A DNA stretch of 64,000 bases, taken from positions 558,001 through 622,000 of the forward strand of contig JACKMX010000004.1 in assembly GCA_024235175.1 (NCBI GenBank), in the 5' to 3' direction. Below are positions 19,042-27,863 of this stretch, piece after piece. Position 1 is the first letter of the stretch, and each line of letters begins with the position of its first letter. Position numbers and translations under genes: made by a program. Under the pieces are notes generated by a model. The model did not search any database, was not told the origin of the DNA, and saw only the letters and a list, made by a program, of their open reading frames with translations. This DNA is from Chromatiaceae bacterium (lineage in GTDB: Bacteria; Pseudomonadota; Gammaproteobacteria; Chromatiales; Chromatiaceae).

Positions 19042-19101
19042 ACTGGTATAAGTGCATTCATCCGGAATATGTCAGATTCCGGATGAATGCGTTTATCCAA
19101 G
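19042..19101. repeat. Long palindrome with 15-bp perfect arms
   Basis: GCATTCATCCGGAAT (19054-19068) and ATTCCGGATGAATGC (19076-19090) are perfect reverse complements separated by 7 bp. Weaker complementarity extends the arms outwards to about 19042 and 19101. It lies between the start of the DUF454 gene and the start of the HEAT/TPR gene, in a region expected to hold divergent promoters. It could be an operator, a REP/MITE-type repeat or a cruciform. No T-run follows either side. Confidence 0.7.
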
Positions 19102-19153
19102 TGCCGGTTGTACAGCTCATATCGAAAACTGAATTGTGACGGGACTGAAGAAA

Positions 19154-20236
19154 ATGATAAATACCCTTCCGCCATCCGCTGTTTCCGATTATCCTGCCCA
19201 CCACACCGGATCCGTCTGCCTGACACCGCACGGCAAGTTTACCGCCCTGGCCGGGATCCCTGCACTACTGACACCATATATTGCCTCAGCCGCTCACCAC
19301 AGCAGCGTTTTGGGAACGGAAAGTACACCGCTTTTCCTGATACTCTTTGCGGCCGGCATCATCGCAATCAGCGCCATTCTGATCATAGGGATTACCAGCT
19401 GGGGCCATAAACAGGACCAGATTCAAAGCATGATGCCCTTCTGCATCAGATATCTGGCCAAGTCAAAAAACGAAGTGGAAAAAATTTCGGCCGCCAAAGT
19501 ACTGGGACGCGCAAGGCATCCGGCTGCGCTGCTGATTCTGACCGATATAGTGAACGACGAAACAGCTGGAGAAAAGCTGCGTAGCGCTGCGCTCGAATCC
19601 TTACGGGGGATGAGCCGGAACTATCAAAAATACGCTAATCTTATAGATGAGTTCCTCTCCGCAGTGGAAGCAAATGCACACCAGAAAATTATCGATCTGC
19701 TGATCACGCACTTCGAAAACGGTGGAACGAGACACGTTCAAAGCGCTTATGTGATCGGCCGTGAGTACATAAGATTGGGGAACCCTGAAGAGGCCCGGGT
19801 CTGGCTGCAGAAAGCGAAAAAGAGAAACATGCGGGCACATGTTTACGTAAACCAGATTTCACAGCTGATCTCAGCCTGCACCAGGAATCTTATCGATGCA
19901 GGCGACGCACTGTTCAGGGGCGGCAGGTACCATGAGGCATTGGGGCGGTATGCGCTTGCATCCCACGATCTTGGACTGGAACAGAAGCGGCTTTACCTGG
20001 CGCATCTTCGCCTGGCCTGCACCTATTGTAAACTGGAGCGCTACGAAGACGCCTACCAGGAAACCCTGCTGGCACTGCAGGACCGGCACAAAACAGATAC
20101 ATTGCTTCCGCTCAATAAGCTGCTTCAGGAGAGACTCGGCAAAAATGGCGGATCAGAGGAGACAAAGATGCGGCGCGATAGGATTTCGGCAGAGATAGCC
20201 ACGCTTGCGGACAGTGCCATGGCCGAAGTGATCTGA
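19154..20236 (+). CDS. Membrane-anchored HEAT/TPR-repeat protein
   Basis: 360 residues from the ATG at 19154. A GTG six codons upstream is also open. A single strong membrane helix lies at about residues 60-82 (LFLILFAAGIIAISAILIIG). It is followed by HEAT-like helices (EVEKISAAKVLGRARHPAALLILTDIV) and then TPR-like helix pairs (AYVIGREYIRLGNPEEARVWLQKA; DALFRGGRYHEALGRYALA). The repeats probably face the cytoplasm. No enzymatic motif is present, so it looks like a scaffold. It ends 61 bp before the TIR-STAND-WD40 gene on the same strand and may be co-transcribed with it. Not a named family. Confidence 0.65.
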   Translation: MINTLPPSAVSDYPAHHTGSVCLTPHGKFTALAGIPALLTPYIASAAHHSSVLGTESTPLFLILFAAGIIAISAILIIGITSWGHKQDQIQSMMPFCIRYLAKSKNEVEKISAAKVLGRARHPAALLILTDIVNDETAGEKLRSAALESLRGMSRNYQKYANLIDEFLSAVEANAHQKIIDLLITHFENGGTRHVQSAYVIGREYIRLGNPEEARVWLQKAKKRNMRAHVYVNQISQLISACTRNLIDAGDALFRGGRYHEALGRYALASHDLGLEQKRLYLAHLRLACTYCKLERYEDAYQETLLALQDRHKTDTLLPLNKLLQERLGKNGGSEETKMRRDRISAEIATLADSAMAEVI

Positions 20237-20297
20237 GCTCCCCGCTTATGGTTGGAACCTGTCTCATAATCCCCCAGGCGACACACAAACAGGATAC

Positions 20298-23200
20298 TTG
20301 ATTTTGTCGGGGATATTTATCAGCCACAGCAGTCTTGATAGATCCGACTCGGAGGAGACTGCGGCACGTTTGCGCCAGCAGGGTTACCAGTCTCTGTTTC
20401 TCGATTTCGATCCAGCCGATGGCATACCCGCCGGCCGCAATTGGGAACGGGAGATCTATACCAGACTGCGCGGCTGCGGCGCAGTGATACTGCTCTGCAG
20501 CGAGCACTCCATGGCCTCCGACTGGTGTTTTGCCGAGGTCACCCACGCCCGAGCCCTGGGAAAACAGCTGTTTCCGGTCATCATCTCGCCCTGTGAACTG
20601 CGCCCGATATTACGTGACACTCAGGTGATCGACCTGACAATTGACCGAGAGACAGGTTTTCAGCGCCTCTGGCAAGGAATGCGCAGCGCCGGACTCGATC
20701 CGGCAGACACATTCGACTGGGATATAAACCGTCCACCCTATCCGGGTCTGACACCTTTTATGGAGAAGGACGCCGCAGTCTATTTCGGGCGGGAAGAGGA
20801 TCTGCACAGATGTCTGGACACACTTGAACAGATGAGCCGTTACGGTGGAGAGCGCCTGCTGCTGATGGCGGGAACTTCCGGCAGTGGCAAGTCCTCCCTG
20901 GTGCGGGCCGGCGTCATCCCCAAGCTTGTCCGGAGGCCGGAGTGGCTGGTACTGGAGCCGCTGCGGCCGCGGCGCGAACCGGTAGAAGCGCTTGCCCGGG
21001 TGGTGGAGCTGGCATTTGCGGTTGCGGATCATCCGGCGGATCCACAGCGGCCAAGTGAGCAGATAAAAGGGACAGCAGGTGATGACCAGGAGCTGATCCG
21101 GGCGGTAAACGGACTACAGCGGGCTGCGGGTCATGAGGACAAACCTGTACTGCTGGTCATCGATCAGCTGGAAGAGCTGGTGACCACCAGCGACGAAGGC
21201 GCCGCCAGAAGATTTGTCGCTCTGATCAAAGCAGCCGTCACCGCGGATGCCGGTCAGCTCTTTTGCCTGGCCACGCTTCGCTCAGACTACATGGCCACAC
21301 TGCAGAGCCACCCGGTATGGCAGCAGACCCGCTTCCGGGAGTTGACGCTCGGCCCCATGACACCCAGACACTTCGCCGAGATCATCAGCAAACCTGCCGC
21401 AGTGGCAGACATCGAACTCGAGCCGGGTCTGGTTGAAACCCTGGTCCAGGATACCGGCACGGCGGACGCGCTGCCGCTGCTGGCCTTCACACTGAACCGA
21501 TTGTGGCGCGAATTCGGCGACGATGGCCGCATCACTCTGGCGGAGTACACCGATCGCATCGGCGGGATCGAGGGTTCGATCCGCCAGGAGGCGGAGGCGG
21601 TACTTTCATCTCTCGCCCCGGACCAAGCACAACTGGCTGAACTGCGCCTGGCTTTTCGGAATCTGGTTCGGATCGATGATGCGGGGAACTATACCAGGCG
21701 GACGTTGCACTGGCGCGACCTGCCCTCATCCATCCGGCCGCTGATGGAGGCTTTTGTCAAGGCGCGGCTGTTGGTCTCCGGCCAGGATGAAAGCGTAACA
21801 GGCGGTGTCGGAGAGCAGACGCAGACCGCCACCCTCGAAGTGGCCCATGAAGCGCTGTTCCGGTCCTGGGACAAGCTGAAACGCTGGCTTGATGAAGACC
21901 GAGCGTTCTTACTCTGGCGCCAACAGATCGCGCCGGATGCGGAGGCGTGGAGAGCCAGACCGAAAGACCAGGGGCTGTTGCTGCGGGGTGGACCACTGGC
22001 GGAAGCCGAGCGCTGGCTTAATGAACGGGACAGTGAGCTTGGCGAGGATCTGCAAGGGTTTATTCTGGCCAGCCGAAAACTGGCGTGGCGCAATCGTCTG
22101 ATCCGGCGCCTGCTCGTGGCGGGCATTGCGCTAGGCCTCGCACTTGTTACCTGGCAAGCCGTCGAACTGTCGGATCAACGCAGGGAGATTCTGGCTCAGC
22201 TGGTGAACAGCTACTGGAATATCGGCATTGCCGCTCGCGATGCAGAGAGCAACGCCGTAAAGGCTGCACACCAGTTCACGCGGGTTGCCGACCTGACGTC
22301 CGGCATCGAGAGGGAGAATGCCCTGATCAGCACCGGCCTGTTGACCGGTGGCGTTGAGTTGAGAGGTATAATCGGGCTGGTAGAGAGACCGGACGACCTG
22401 CATACGCGGCACGATGACAGCCTCGCCCTGCTCCGGATCAAAAATCAAGCCCAGCTATGGGATCTCAGCAGGGGTGAGATGCTGACGGGCACAAGCCACC
22501 CCGGCCAGATAACAGCAGCGGCAATAGCCAGCGGCAGACGCGCAGTCTCTATGGCCCGTGATGGCAGCCTGAAACTCTGGGGCCCTTCCCTGCCCGAACT
22601 TGAGCTGGTGCACGAAGGAGCAAGAGGCATGGAGGTCAACGAGACAGGTGATCGATTGCTGAGCTGGATCGGGGATGGAAGCATCCGACTCTGGACCACA
22701 GCCGAAGGCCGGGAGATCTCCCGCACGGATCAACCAAGGCGTATTGCAGGCGCGCGCTTTCTCGGCGTCTCCGGCAAGGTGCTGCTATGGGGCGAGGATG
22801 ACTCCCTTCAAATCTGGCATCCACTCGGCACTGAACCTGTTTCAGAGTGGAACAGCGGCTGCAGAATTCAGGGTGTAGCCATATCTCCCGACAATACCAA
22901 CCTGGTCACCTGGTGCGAAAACAGAGTGACGCTCCACGATGCCCGGGCGGGCCGGGTGATCACCAGCTGGAGCTCTCCCGAACCGGTGGATGCCGCACAG
23001 TTTGTACCCGCAATCCCCGGAATCGTCTCCTGGAATGAGGCCCAGGGCCGGGTCCGGATCTGGAGTGCGCAGAATGGCAGACCACGTTTTGAAGAACCGT
23101 TTCAGCACCGGGGCAGCATCTCGCGGGTACTGTTTACACCGGATGGAAAGCAGCTGATCACCAGCGGTTCCGGCGGCCAGATCAACCTCTGGGACCTGGA

Positions 23201-24101
23201 ATTTGGGGAACTTGCGGCCCGCGGAGTGCACGGACCAGGGGAGACCCTGGTGACTGCTCTGCTCAGCGGCGATGGAACACGGACCCTCACATGGAGCCGC
23301 GAGTCCGGCGCCAGACTATGGGATACAGCCACCATGAATCCCCTGAGTCTGCCGCTGCTGCACACGTTGCAAACCGGCGGTGCGCACTTTTTCGACAACG
23401 ACCTCGGAATTCTCACCTGGGACCAGGGTGCAGATCTGCGCATCTGGCGGCGTAATCCGTCGCTTGAATCGACGGCACCCGCATCGCCGCCTGATAAGCC
23501 GGCAAGTGCAGCCGGGGATTCGACGCGTGTTGCGGATGAGATCGCTTCTCTGAATCTCGATGTGATAGACAGAATCAGAAAAGCAGGCCTGCTGAATTAC
23601 ACGATCCTGAGCCGAAACGATCGGATGCTGCTGCTGGGATCCGGAACAGTTGCCCGCGTGCTGCTGCTGGATGCGGAATCCTATCCGCTCTCCACTCCGC
23701 TTACCCTCGGGGAACGGATTCGCGGCGGCCTGTTTGACGCAGACAGCGCCCGACTCCTGTTATGGGGAGAGAGCAGCGTACGCCTCTGGGATGGTGTTTC
23801 GGGCAGGCCTCTGGGTGGGCTGATGCGCTCCGACGTGCTTTTTCCGGTCGGTGTCCTCGCAGCCGGCGGGCTGCTGACCTGGGAACCGCAGCGGGCCCGT
23901 CAGTGGCGCTGGCCGGCGCTCAGTGCTGGCGAAGCACATGCCGAACGCCGCCTGAGTCTGGTCAGCGGGACACGTCTGGATCCTCAGAACGGGGTAGAGA
24001 CCCTGGACCGGTCGGGCTGGTGTGGGATGACCCATAAAATCCAACCCGACCCTCAACCGATTGGCTGCGGGGCGAATGAATCAACGCACGGTAACCAATG
24101 A
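20298..24101 (+). CDS. TIR - STAND NTPase (nSTAND1) - TM - WD40 protein
   Basis: 1267 residues starting at TTG with AGGA before it. No in-frame ATG precedes it. TIR domain 1-125: IFISHSSLDRSD, and SDWCFAE whose Glu80 sits where NADase TIR domains carry the catalytic Glu. A PYPGLTPF...VYFGREED linker typical of nSTAND1 precedes the NTPase: Walker A GTSGSGKSS (192-200), Walker B PVLLVIDQLEEL (283-294). A winged-helix-like region follows. One membrane segment spans about 603-620 after RNRLIRR. Residues ~690-1240 are degenerate WD40 blades ending LWD, IWS or LWT. STAND proteins of this build are signal-triggered switches, and TIR effectors can deplete NAD+. The 3' end overlaps the convergent gene by 21 bp. 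Confidence 0.88.
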   Translation: MILSGIFISHSSLDRSDSEETAARLRQQGYQSLFLDFDPADGIPAGRNWEREIYTRLRGCGAVILLCSEHSMASDWCFAEVTHARALGKQLFPVIISPCELRPILRDTQVIDLTIDRETGFQRLWQGMRSAGLDPADTFDWDINRPPYPGLTPFMEKDAAVYFGREEDLHRCLDTLEQMSRYGGERLLLMAGTSGSGKSSLVRAGVIPKLVRRPEWLVLEPLRPRREPVEALARVVELAFAVADHPADPQRPSEQIKGTAGDDQELIRAVNGLQRAAGHEDKPVLLVIDQLEELVTTSDEGAARRFVALIKAAVTADAGQLFCLATLRSDYMATLQSHPVWQQTRFRELTLGPMTPRHFAEIISKPAAVADIELEPGLVETLVQDTGTADALPLLAFTLNRLWREFGDDGRITLAEYTDRIGGIEGSIRQEAEAVLSSLAPDQAQLAELRLAFRNLVRIDDAGNYTRRTLHWRDLPSSIRPLMEAFVKARLLVSGQDESVTGGVGEQTQTATLEVAHEALFRSWDKLKRWLDEDRAFLLWRQQIAPDAEAWRARPKDQGLLLRGGPLAEAERWLNERDSELGEDLQGFILASRKLAWRNRLIRRLLVAGIALGLALVTWQAVELSDQRREILAQLVNSYWNIGIAARDAESNAVKAAHQFTRVADLTSGIERENALISTGLLTGGVELRGIIGLVERPDDLHTRHDDSLALLRIKNQAQLWDLSRGEMLTGTSHPGQITAAAIASGRRAVSMARDGSLKLWGPSLPELELVHEGARGMEVNETGDRLLSWIGDGSIRLWTTAEGREISRTDQPRRIAGARFLGVSGKVLLWGEDDSLQIWHPLGTEPVSEWNSGCRIQGVAISPDNTNLVTWCENRVTLHDARAGRVITSWSSPEPVDAAQFVPAIPGIVSWNEAQGRVRIWSAQNGRPRFEEPFQHRGSISRVLFTPDGKQLITSGSGGQINLWDLEFGELAARGVHGPGETLVTALLSGDGTRTLTWSRESGARLWDTATMNPLSLPLLHTLQTGGAHFFDNDLGILTWDQGADLRIWRRNPSLESTAPASPPDKPASAAGDSTRVADEIASLNLDVIDRIRKAGLLNYTILSRNDRMLLLGSGTVARVLLLDAESYPLSTPLTLGERIRGGLFDADSARLLLWGESSVRLWDGVSGRPLGGLMRSDVLFPVGVLAAGGLLTWEPQRARQWRWPALSAGEAHAERRLSLVSGTRLDPQNGVETLDRSGWCGMTHKIQPDPQPIGCGANESTHGNQ

Positions 24102-25091
24102 ATCCGACCAGGCGCCAACCCAATCACCACCATCGTCCCAGACACGCACCTGAAGCTGATGGCGTCCTCTGGAGACACGTTCCTGCTCATCCTGCCCATT
24201 CCAGCGATACGCCGCTTCGCTGCCAATCCAGCGGCCACGATGGACCCCGCCGTCGATCCTTTTTCCGTTGACATATCGGGTGCGTATACCATCCGGGCTT
24301 TGGCTGACGCGCATAAACTCGACCGCAGCATTATCAAAGTCCGAACGGGAGTTGAAGGCGTATCCCGCGGTATCCCCCTGCTCCACGAGCAGGGTGCCCG
24401 GGCTGAACTCCAACTGATCGACAGCCACAGACCCGACTGCGCGTGGTCCTATGCCTATCCCATACACCCTGAAACCCTCTAGCGTCTCGATCTGGAGCTG
24501 GTCGTCCGCAGCTGTCATCGCCACCACTGCCGGCTTGAGGCCGTCGCTCAGAAACCCGGGAAGTTCGAAACGGAGTACATGGCGGCCCAGTCCAAACTGA
24601 TCGAGGCGATAGGTCAGGATCTCGGAGCCGGGAACAGCGATGCGCAGCTGTACCCGGCCAGGCACCAGCTGTTCATAGTCAACGACAATCGGCCAACCGC
24701 CTTTGATCAATCCCCGAATGCCGAAAGCGCTGGTATTGAACTGTTTTGGCAGTTGCGGCCCCTCGCGCAAGAGCTCCTGGACGCCTTCGGCTTCATCACC
24801 GCGGTCCTCGGTCCGCTCCTTTGTCAGATGCTGGCCGATCGCGATGAGCGCTGCGGCTCCGAGAATGACACCCGGAATCATCCAGTTGCGGTCATTCTTC
24901 CCGCTGTCATGCCCGCCGCTATCCTGGGGCGGATCAGCAGTGGTCGAAACATCCGTGCTGCCGCTGTCCACGCACTGCATGGTATTGCCAACATAGTAAC
25001 AGTTCTGAGCAGCGGAAGTGGAGGCGAAGGGAATCACACAGAGCGCAATGGCCGTTGCCGCGGCGCACACTTGATACAGATATCTGTGCAC
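24081..25091 (-). CDS. Exported beta-rich protein of unknown function
   Basis: 336 residues from a GTG at 25091, chosen because it gives a clean signal peptide (about 1-27, CAAATAIALCVIPFASTSAA) and avoids overlapping the lipoprotein gene upstream. After it come a Cys pair (CYYVGNTMQC), a Ser/Asp-rich stretch, a second hydrophobic segment (MIPGVILGAAALIAIG) and then about 230 residues of predicted beta-strands resembling one or two Ig-like sandwiches. No enzyme motif was recognised. The gene is 38 bp downstream of the lipoprotein gene on the same strand and converges on the TIR-STAND gene, overlapping it by 21 bp. Confidence 0.6.
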   Translation of the reverse strand: MHRYLYQVCAAATAIALCVIPFASTSAAQNCYYVGNTMQCVDSGSTDVSTTADPPQDSGGHDSGKNDRNWMIPGVILGAAALIAIGQHLTKERTEDRGDEAEGVQELLREGPQLPKQFNTSAFGIRGLIKGGWPIVVDYEQLVPGRVQLRIAVPGSEILTYRLDQFGLGRHVLRFELPGFLSDGLKPAVVAMTAADDQLQIETLEGFRVYGIGIGPRAVGSVAVDQLEFSPGTLLVEQGDTAGYAFNSRSDFDNAAVEFMRVSQSPDGIRTRYVNGKRIDGGVHRGRWIGSEAAYRWNGQDEQERVSRGRHQLQVRVWDDGGDWVGAWSDSLVTVR

Positions 25092-25129
25092 GGCTCTGCA
25101 ACCTGATCCCGGTTTATACGAAGCGTCGC

Positions 25130-25609
25130 TCAAATCGCCCTGCCCTCGATGGCCAATTCGTCGCTGCCCGGCTCTTTGCAGGCGATGCCCTCCATCACCT
25201 CCCGGCGCCCATCCACATAGACCACCTGATCGAATTTGCGGCACTGGCGATCATCCTGGGCATAAAAGTTCGACGTGGGTGTAACCTCGAACTGGTTCCC
25301 GCTCTGGTCATTGCGCCAGCTCACCATTCTGCCCTGCGGGGTCTCTTCCAGCGTCTCTGCCAGCTTCCGCTTATCCGACTCATCCATGTAATCGCCTATC
25401 ATTCTGCCGACGACACCGCCGACCAGCGCGCCAATGAGTGCTCCACGAGTTTCATTGTCGTCGATCTGACTTCCCAGCAAGCCGCCTATAAGCGCACCAA
25501 AAGCGGTACCCGCGTCTTTATTACTGGTTGTCTCACAACCGACAGAGACGAGAGCGCCCGCCAAAACAAGCACGGCCGCCAAAATCCTTGCTTTGATCTT
25601 CCCGCCCAT
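25130..25609 (-). CDS. Glycine-zipper 2TM lipoprotein
   Basis: 159 residues. An N-terminal signal ends in a lipobox-like VSVGC at about residues 21-25, so the mature protein would be a lipoprotein. Two glycine-zipper helices follow: AFGALIGGLLGSQI and RGALIGALVGGVVGRMIGDYM, as in the 17-kDa surface antigen / glycine-zipper 2TM family. The C-terminal half contains QGRMVSWRNDQSGNQFEVTPT and a Cys pair, as in outer-membrane relatives. Probably envelope-located, role unknown. It precedes the exported beta-rich gene and probably shares a transcript with it. Confidence 0.8.
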   Translation of the reverse strand: MGGKIKARILAAVLVLAGALVSVGCETTSNKDAGTAFGALIGGLLGSQIDDNETRGALIGALVGGVVGRMIGDYMDESDKRKLAETLEETPQGRMVSWRNDQSGNQFEVTPTSNFYAQDDRQCRKFDQVVYVDGRREVMEGIACKEPGSDELAIEGRAI

Positions 25610-26024
25610 TGTCTGCCTCCCTTATACGCTCAGACCTCCGGCCCGGCCTTTTGGTCTGGATACAATCAGCACATAGACCCGGTTGTTCCCATTTCGTTTA
25701 AATTATAAACCACCTCCAGCGATAATACCTGAATGGCATTCTCACCAAATCCAGGTACTTAACACCCGCAGGCGGTCAATCTCTTCCAGGGTACGGCAAC
25801 AAATTTCCGTCCGGACACATCCGCCGTCAGTCTGTCCAGCACTTTCCGCAGGCACCCACGGACCCCGTATTGCGGTACCTCCCGCGCACAACAGCCCGGA
25901 AACTCTCTTCCACGCTCTTCATAATAGAGGAACGATCGCCATGGCATGACATTTGCTGGCAAGATTTGAACAGGACAGATAACTCAGCCACCCGGGTGGC
26001 TGCACCTAAATCCGGAGTGAATTC
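25610..26024. other. Divergent intergenic region between lipoprotein and stator genes
   Basis: 415 bp with no convincing gene. It must contain promoters for both directions. The only clear structure is the 18-bp palindrome listed separately. A GGAGTGA Shine-Dalgarno sequence precedes the MotA-like start. Confidence 0.4.
25985..26002. promoter_or_regulatory. 18-bp perfect dyad before the MotA-like gene
   Basis: CAGCCACCCGGGTGGCTG is its own reverse complement and ends 22 bp before the start codon of the MotA-like gene. The position fits an operator or a translational hairpin. It is GC-rich, without a following T-run. Confidence 0.5.
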
Positions 26025-26828
26025 ATGCATCAAAAACTGACCATCGGCCTGGTCTGCACCGCGGTACTTCTCTCCAGTCTGACACTCATGCTGGGCGCGA
26101 CCTCGGTCTGGATAGTAGCCGTCTCCGGCTTCTTCTTCGTCATCGGAGGCACGCTGATCGCGACCGTTGTCAGCGAAGGTTACCAGCGCGTGGAGCAGTT
26201 GCTGCGCAGACTTCCCGTACTCTTCACCGAGCGTAAAGCCAGCCTGGGGATGGATGAGGAGAGATTTCTGCAGGTGGCGACCTGCTACCGCCGCGGCAGC
26301 GTGCGCCAGGCGGAGATGCACATCAGGTCCATCGAGGACTCCTATCTCAATCTTGGATCACAGCTCATTGTCGACCGCTGCACTCAGGTGGAGCTTAACC
26401 GGGCGCTGCAGTGGCAGCTCTCCAGCAACCTTGAGCAGAAACGGCGGCAGCTGCGCATTCTCAACGGAATGGCAGGTTTCGCACCGGCATTCGGCATGCT
26501 GGGCACGCTGTTGGGACTGATCCGCCTGCTGTTCAGTCTGGGTGAAGGCGGACTGGATGTGGTGGGGGCAGCCATGGGATTCGCCATGATCACCACTGTG
26601 TATGGTCTGGTGGCGGCGAATCTGATCATCAAACCGATGGCAATCAAGATGGAACAGCGATTCCGCGAGCAGCTGGCCTGGCAGAAGGTCAAGCATGAGA
26701 TGCTGATGCTGCTGTTCGAGAAAGGGCACCCGGAGGTTATCCGGGAGACACTGAATGCCTTCATCACCGGCCGACCGATGCACCTTAAGCCGGAAAACGC
26801 CGCCGTCACCAAACTGGCAAACGCCTGA
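26025..26828 (+). CDS. MotA/TolQ/ExbB-type proton channel subunit
   Basis: 267 residues, MotA-like in length. Two N-terminal membrane helices (about 5-25 and 29-50) lead to a cytoplasmic loop with RKASLGMDEERFLQVATCYRRG. The C-terminal pair carries the family core GFAPAFGMLGTLLGLIRLLFSL (PxxGMLGTLxGL) and GLDVVGAAMGFAMITTVYGLVAANLI. With the MotB-like partner 9 bp downstream it should form an ion-driven stator. No flagellar genes lie nearby, so the pair may not drive a flagellum. It has no long cytoplasmic tail like ZorA of Zorya. Confidence 0.85.
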   Translation: MHQKLTIGLVCTAVLLSSLTLMLGATSVWIVAVSGFFFVIGGTLIATVVSEGYQRVEQLLRRLPVLFTERKASLGMDEERFLQVATCYRRGSVRQAEMHIRSIEDSYLNLGSQLIVDRCTQVELNRALQWQLSSNLEQKRRQLRILNGMAGFAPAFGMLGTLLGLIRLLFSLGEGGLDVVGAAMGFAMITTVYGLVAANLIIKPMAIKMEQRFREQLAWQKVKHEMLMLLFEKGHPEVIRETLNAFITGRPMHLKPENAAVTKLANA

Positions 26829-26837
26829 CCCGGCAAT

Positions 26838-27863
26838 ATGCAACCGCCACTGCTTAAGCCAAGTGCAGCGCATAATGGAGTGACCGCTGCCGACACCATA
26901 ACCTTTGATGACCCCTGGGAAACCCTGGGAGAAGGCAGAGGCAAGCGTGATAACTGGCTGCTGAGTTACATCGACATACTGACTCTCTTCCTGACCCTGT
27001 TCGTGGTACTGCTGGCGCTGCAGCCAAAAAACGAAGCGCCGCCGGTCGATGCGGATCCGGGAGAGTTCCGCTTTGTCGCGCCGGAGCCGATCGAACGGAA
27101 AAGCGCACCGCCCGTACTGACTGTGCAGTCAGAGCCCCGCCCACAGAGAGAGATCAATCAGGCTGCGCCCGATCTGCCGGCAAGCATGGATAGCGCCGAG
27201 CTGATCACGGCCGGCGCTGAACCGCTGCCACCCTTTCCCTTTTTGAGACAACCGGACGAACCGGTTGCACCACTGATCTATATGGCCACCGCGGCACTGC
27301 CCGCTCCGGCGGATCCTGTTCCGTCACCTTTGCTGACACTCCCCGCCGCCGACAGCCCCGCTCCCCAGGATGCTGCGGACAGCGTTGAGGAACCCCTGCC
27401 ACTCCCTCCTCAAAAAAGCCACAGCCGCGCCCGACTGTTTATGGATAAGCTGGCGCAGCGGCAGCTTGACGACAGGGTAAGGGTGTCGGAAGTTGCCGAG
27501 GGGGTTTATCTTGAGGTGAGTGACAATATTCTGTTCGCGCTTGGCAGCGCCGAGCTCAAGCAGGACGGCGCCGCGCTGCTGGACGAACTGGCGCAACTGT
27601 TGTTCGAGCAGAGTGGGATAGTCTCGGTTGAAGGCCATACCGACGACCGTCCGATTGCCACCAGCCGCTTCCCGTCGAACTGGGAACTCTCATCGGGACG
27701 CGCAACCACCGTGACCCGTTACCTGATTGGCAAGGGCATGGATCCGGCCAGACTGCGTGCGGTGGGTTACGCCGCCACCCGCCCGCTGGAGAGCAATCTC
27801 ACTGAAGAGGGCCGCGCACGCAACAGGCGGGTGGCGCTGATCGTTGAAATTCCTGAAACTTGA
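26838..27863 (+). CDS. MotB-like OmpA-domain stator partner
   Basis: 341 residues. A cytoplasmic N-terminus is followed by one membrane helix, SYIDILTLFLTLFVVLLAL, whose Asp matches the proton-binding Asp of MotB. A long Pro/Ala-rich linker (about 75-200) precedes an OmpA-like peptidoglycan-binding domain with SVEGHTDDRPI, SNWELSSGRATTVTRYLI and GYAATRPLESN...RARNRRVALIVE. The linker is longer than in typical MotB. The gene is 9 bp after the MotA-like gene, clearly an operon. It would anchor the channel to the cell wall. Whether it powers rotation or another envelope process is not known. Confidence 0.87.
   Translation: MQPPLLKPSAAHNGVTAADTITFDDPWETLGEGRGKRDNWLLSYIDILTLFLTLFVVLLALQPKNEAPPVDADPGEFRFVAPEPIERKSAPPVLTVQSEPRPQREINQAAPDLPASMDSAELITAGAEPLPPFPFLRQPDEPVAPLIYMATAALPAPADPVPSPLLTLPAADSPAPQDAADSVEEPLPLPPQKSHSRARLFMDKLAQRQLDDRVRVSEVAEGVYLEVSDNILFALGSAELKQDGAALLDELAQLLFEQSGIVSVEGHTDDRPIATSRFPSNWELSSGRATTVTRYLIGKGMDPARLRAVGYAATRPLESNLTEEGRARNRRVALIVEIPET

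Noticed and set aside
26025..27863. Zorya-type anti-phage system
   Set aside because: The channel protein lacks the long ZorA tail and there are no ZorC, ZorD or ZorE-like genes nearby. Only the stator pair resembles ZorAB.
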